Shown here piece after piece: positions 63,485 to 64,000 of a stretch of 64,000 bases of DNA (the first letter of the stretch is position 1; every line of letters begins with the position of its first letter). Both the position numbers and the translations under genes were made by a program. The notes beneath the pieces were generated by a model. The model made no database searches and was not told the DNA's origin. It was given only the letters and a program-made list of their open reading frames with translations. The DNA is from Campylobacterales bacterium (lineage in GTDB: Bacteria > Campylobacterota > Campylobacteria > Campylobacterales > Sulfurimonadaceae), in NCBI GenBank assembly GCA_014859655.1, contig JACUTT010000004.1:17841-81840 (forward strand), in the 5' to 3' direction.

Positions 63485-63675
63485 TTTATACACTTCGGCG
63501 AGCTAAGCTCACCTTCGTTACGATGACTCTGCGTCCTCCTCAGCGGAGTGCTCGCGGACAGTGAACCGTCCTGGGGGTTTGGTCTTGTCGAACACTTTTT
63601 TTGGCTAATTTTGTTTTTACCGCCTAATAAGCACTTTACTTTCTTATCTTCGTTTGGATGCTGAAGTTATTATCT
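63485..63675. other. Noncoding stretch between ribA and the repeat array
   Basis: I see no gene here. It has several short palindromes (GAGC-TAA-GCTC near 63499) and a T-run (63594-63601). A TTATTAT stretch just before the first repeat unit could be a -10 box. Confidence 0.4.
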
Positions 63676-64000
63676 CGTGTCACCTCTCCTGAGGTGACAC
63701 GCATACGGCAGTCCGAACGTAAAGCACAGCGGCTGTGTCTAAGCAGGTGAACTGCCTATGCGTTCCACCTCGGGAGAGGATGGAACGAGGTTATACTTTT
63801 CTGAGCTCTCATGTCACCTCTCCTGAGGTGACATGTATACGGCAGTCCGAGCATAAAGCACAGCGGCTGTGTCTAAGCAGGTGAACTGCCTATGCGTTCC
63901 ACCTCGGGAGAGGATGGAACGAGGTTATACTTTTCTGAGCTCTCATGTCACCTCTCCTGAGGTGACATGTATACGGCAGTCCGAGCATAAAGCACAGCGG
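63676..64000. repeat. 134-bp tandem repeats, each able to fold into three hairpins (continues past window)
   Basis: Units begin at 63676, 63810 and 63944 with a period of exactly 134 bases; the third is cut by the window edge. In unit 1, hairpin 1 is an 11-bp stem with a TCCT loop (63676-63701). Hairpin 2 has a CATA/TATG stem extended by GGCAGT/ACTGCC (63702-63760) and holds an inner CACAG-CGG-CTGTG hairpin. Hairpin 3 pairs CGTTCCA with TGGAACG and CCTC with GAGG (63761-63787). A linker with TTATACT follows. No ORF is present. Base changes between units keep the pairing, as described in the findings. The function is unknown. Confidence 0.9.

Noticed and set aside
63676-64000. CRISPR array
   Set aside because: Whole 134-base units are repeated, without short repeats and variable spacers, and no cas gene is present.
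63676-64000. Integron attC sites
   Set aside because: Folded units of this length could resemble attC, but I could not find a proper GTTRRRY core in each unit, and no cassette ORFs lie between units.

Overview
The window reads as chromosomal DNA of a Campylobacterota bacterium, most likely a Sulfurimonas-like sulfur oxidiser. The evidence is the gene content: a Tat-exported flavocytochrome-c sulfide dehydrogenase flavoprotein, MqnC of the futalosine menaquinone route, the fliW-proC pair, a long-form HPF, HemJ, a lone atpE with a leader, and NIT-type sensors. Promoters usually show a clear TATAAT-like -10 box but no obvious -35 box, as expected in this phylum. Genes are tightly packed, often with 4-bp ATGA or GTGA overlaps.

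Layout. 1-4.9 kb: the 5' part of fccB, a 52-bp palindromic MITE-like element beside a small decayed ORF with a G8 tract, a PAS hybrid histidine kinase paired with an RsbQ-type hydrolase, an integrase C-terminal remnant, and tRNA-Leu(GAG). 4.9-13.9 kb (minus): atpE, then the chain purD-RDD-lptD-MCE-PRTase-pnp, with a probable 6S RNA upstream of purD. 14-18.7 kb (minus): guaA, nhaD, nadB. 18.8-27.1 kb (plus): a DUF721-like gene, uvrC, and a four-gene PAS/HPt/hybrid-kinase/CheY relay. 27.1-31.6 kb: lon and bamD (minus), fliW and proC (plus). 31.7-38.3 kb (plus): a large MshQ-like surface protein with three pseudopilins. 38.4-45.9 kb: hpf (plus), then recG, an M16-like protein, mqnC, nusB, ribH, kdsA and an EamA permease (minus).

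46-54.8 kb: a TerB/J-domain membrane protein, an AEC transporter, a PRTase, MscS, then an envelope lipoprotein cluster (LPP20, CsgG-like, LPP20) and an MltC-like transglycosylase. 54.9-63.5 kb: der, hemJ, trpS, a 68-residue protein, argF, a NIT-GGDEF-EAL protein, hemB and ribA. From 63.68 kb to the window edge lies an array of 134-bp tandem repeats without ORFs. Each unit folds into three hairpins, and base differences between copies preserve pairing.

The most unusual signals are this structured array, the roughly 15-fold excess of the palindrome GCTATAGC across the window (15 copies, about 1 expected), the RsbQ/PAS-kinase pair, the HPt protein whose second HPt module has lost its histidine, and several strong intergenic inverted repeats. 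Functions come from motif recognition and gene order. No database search was possible.
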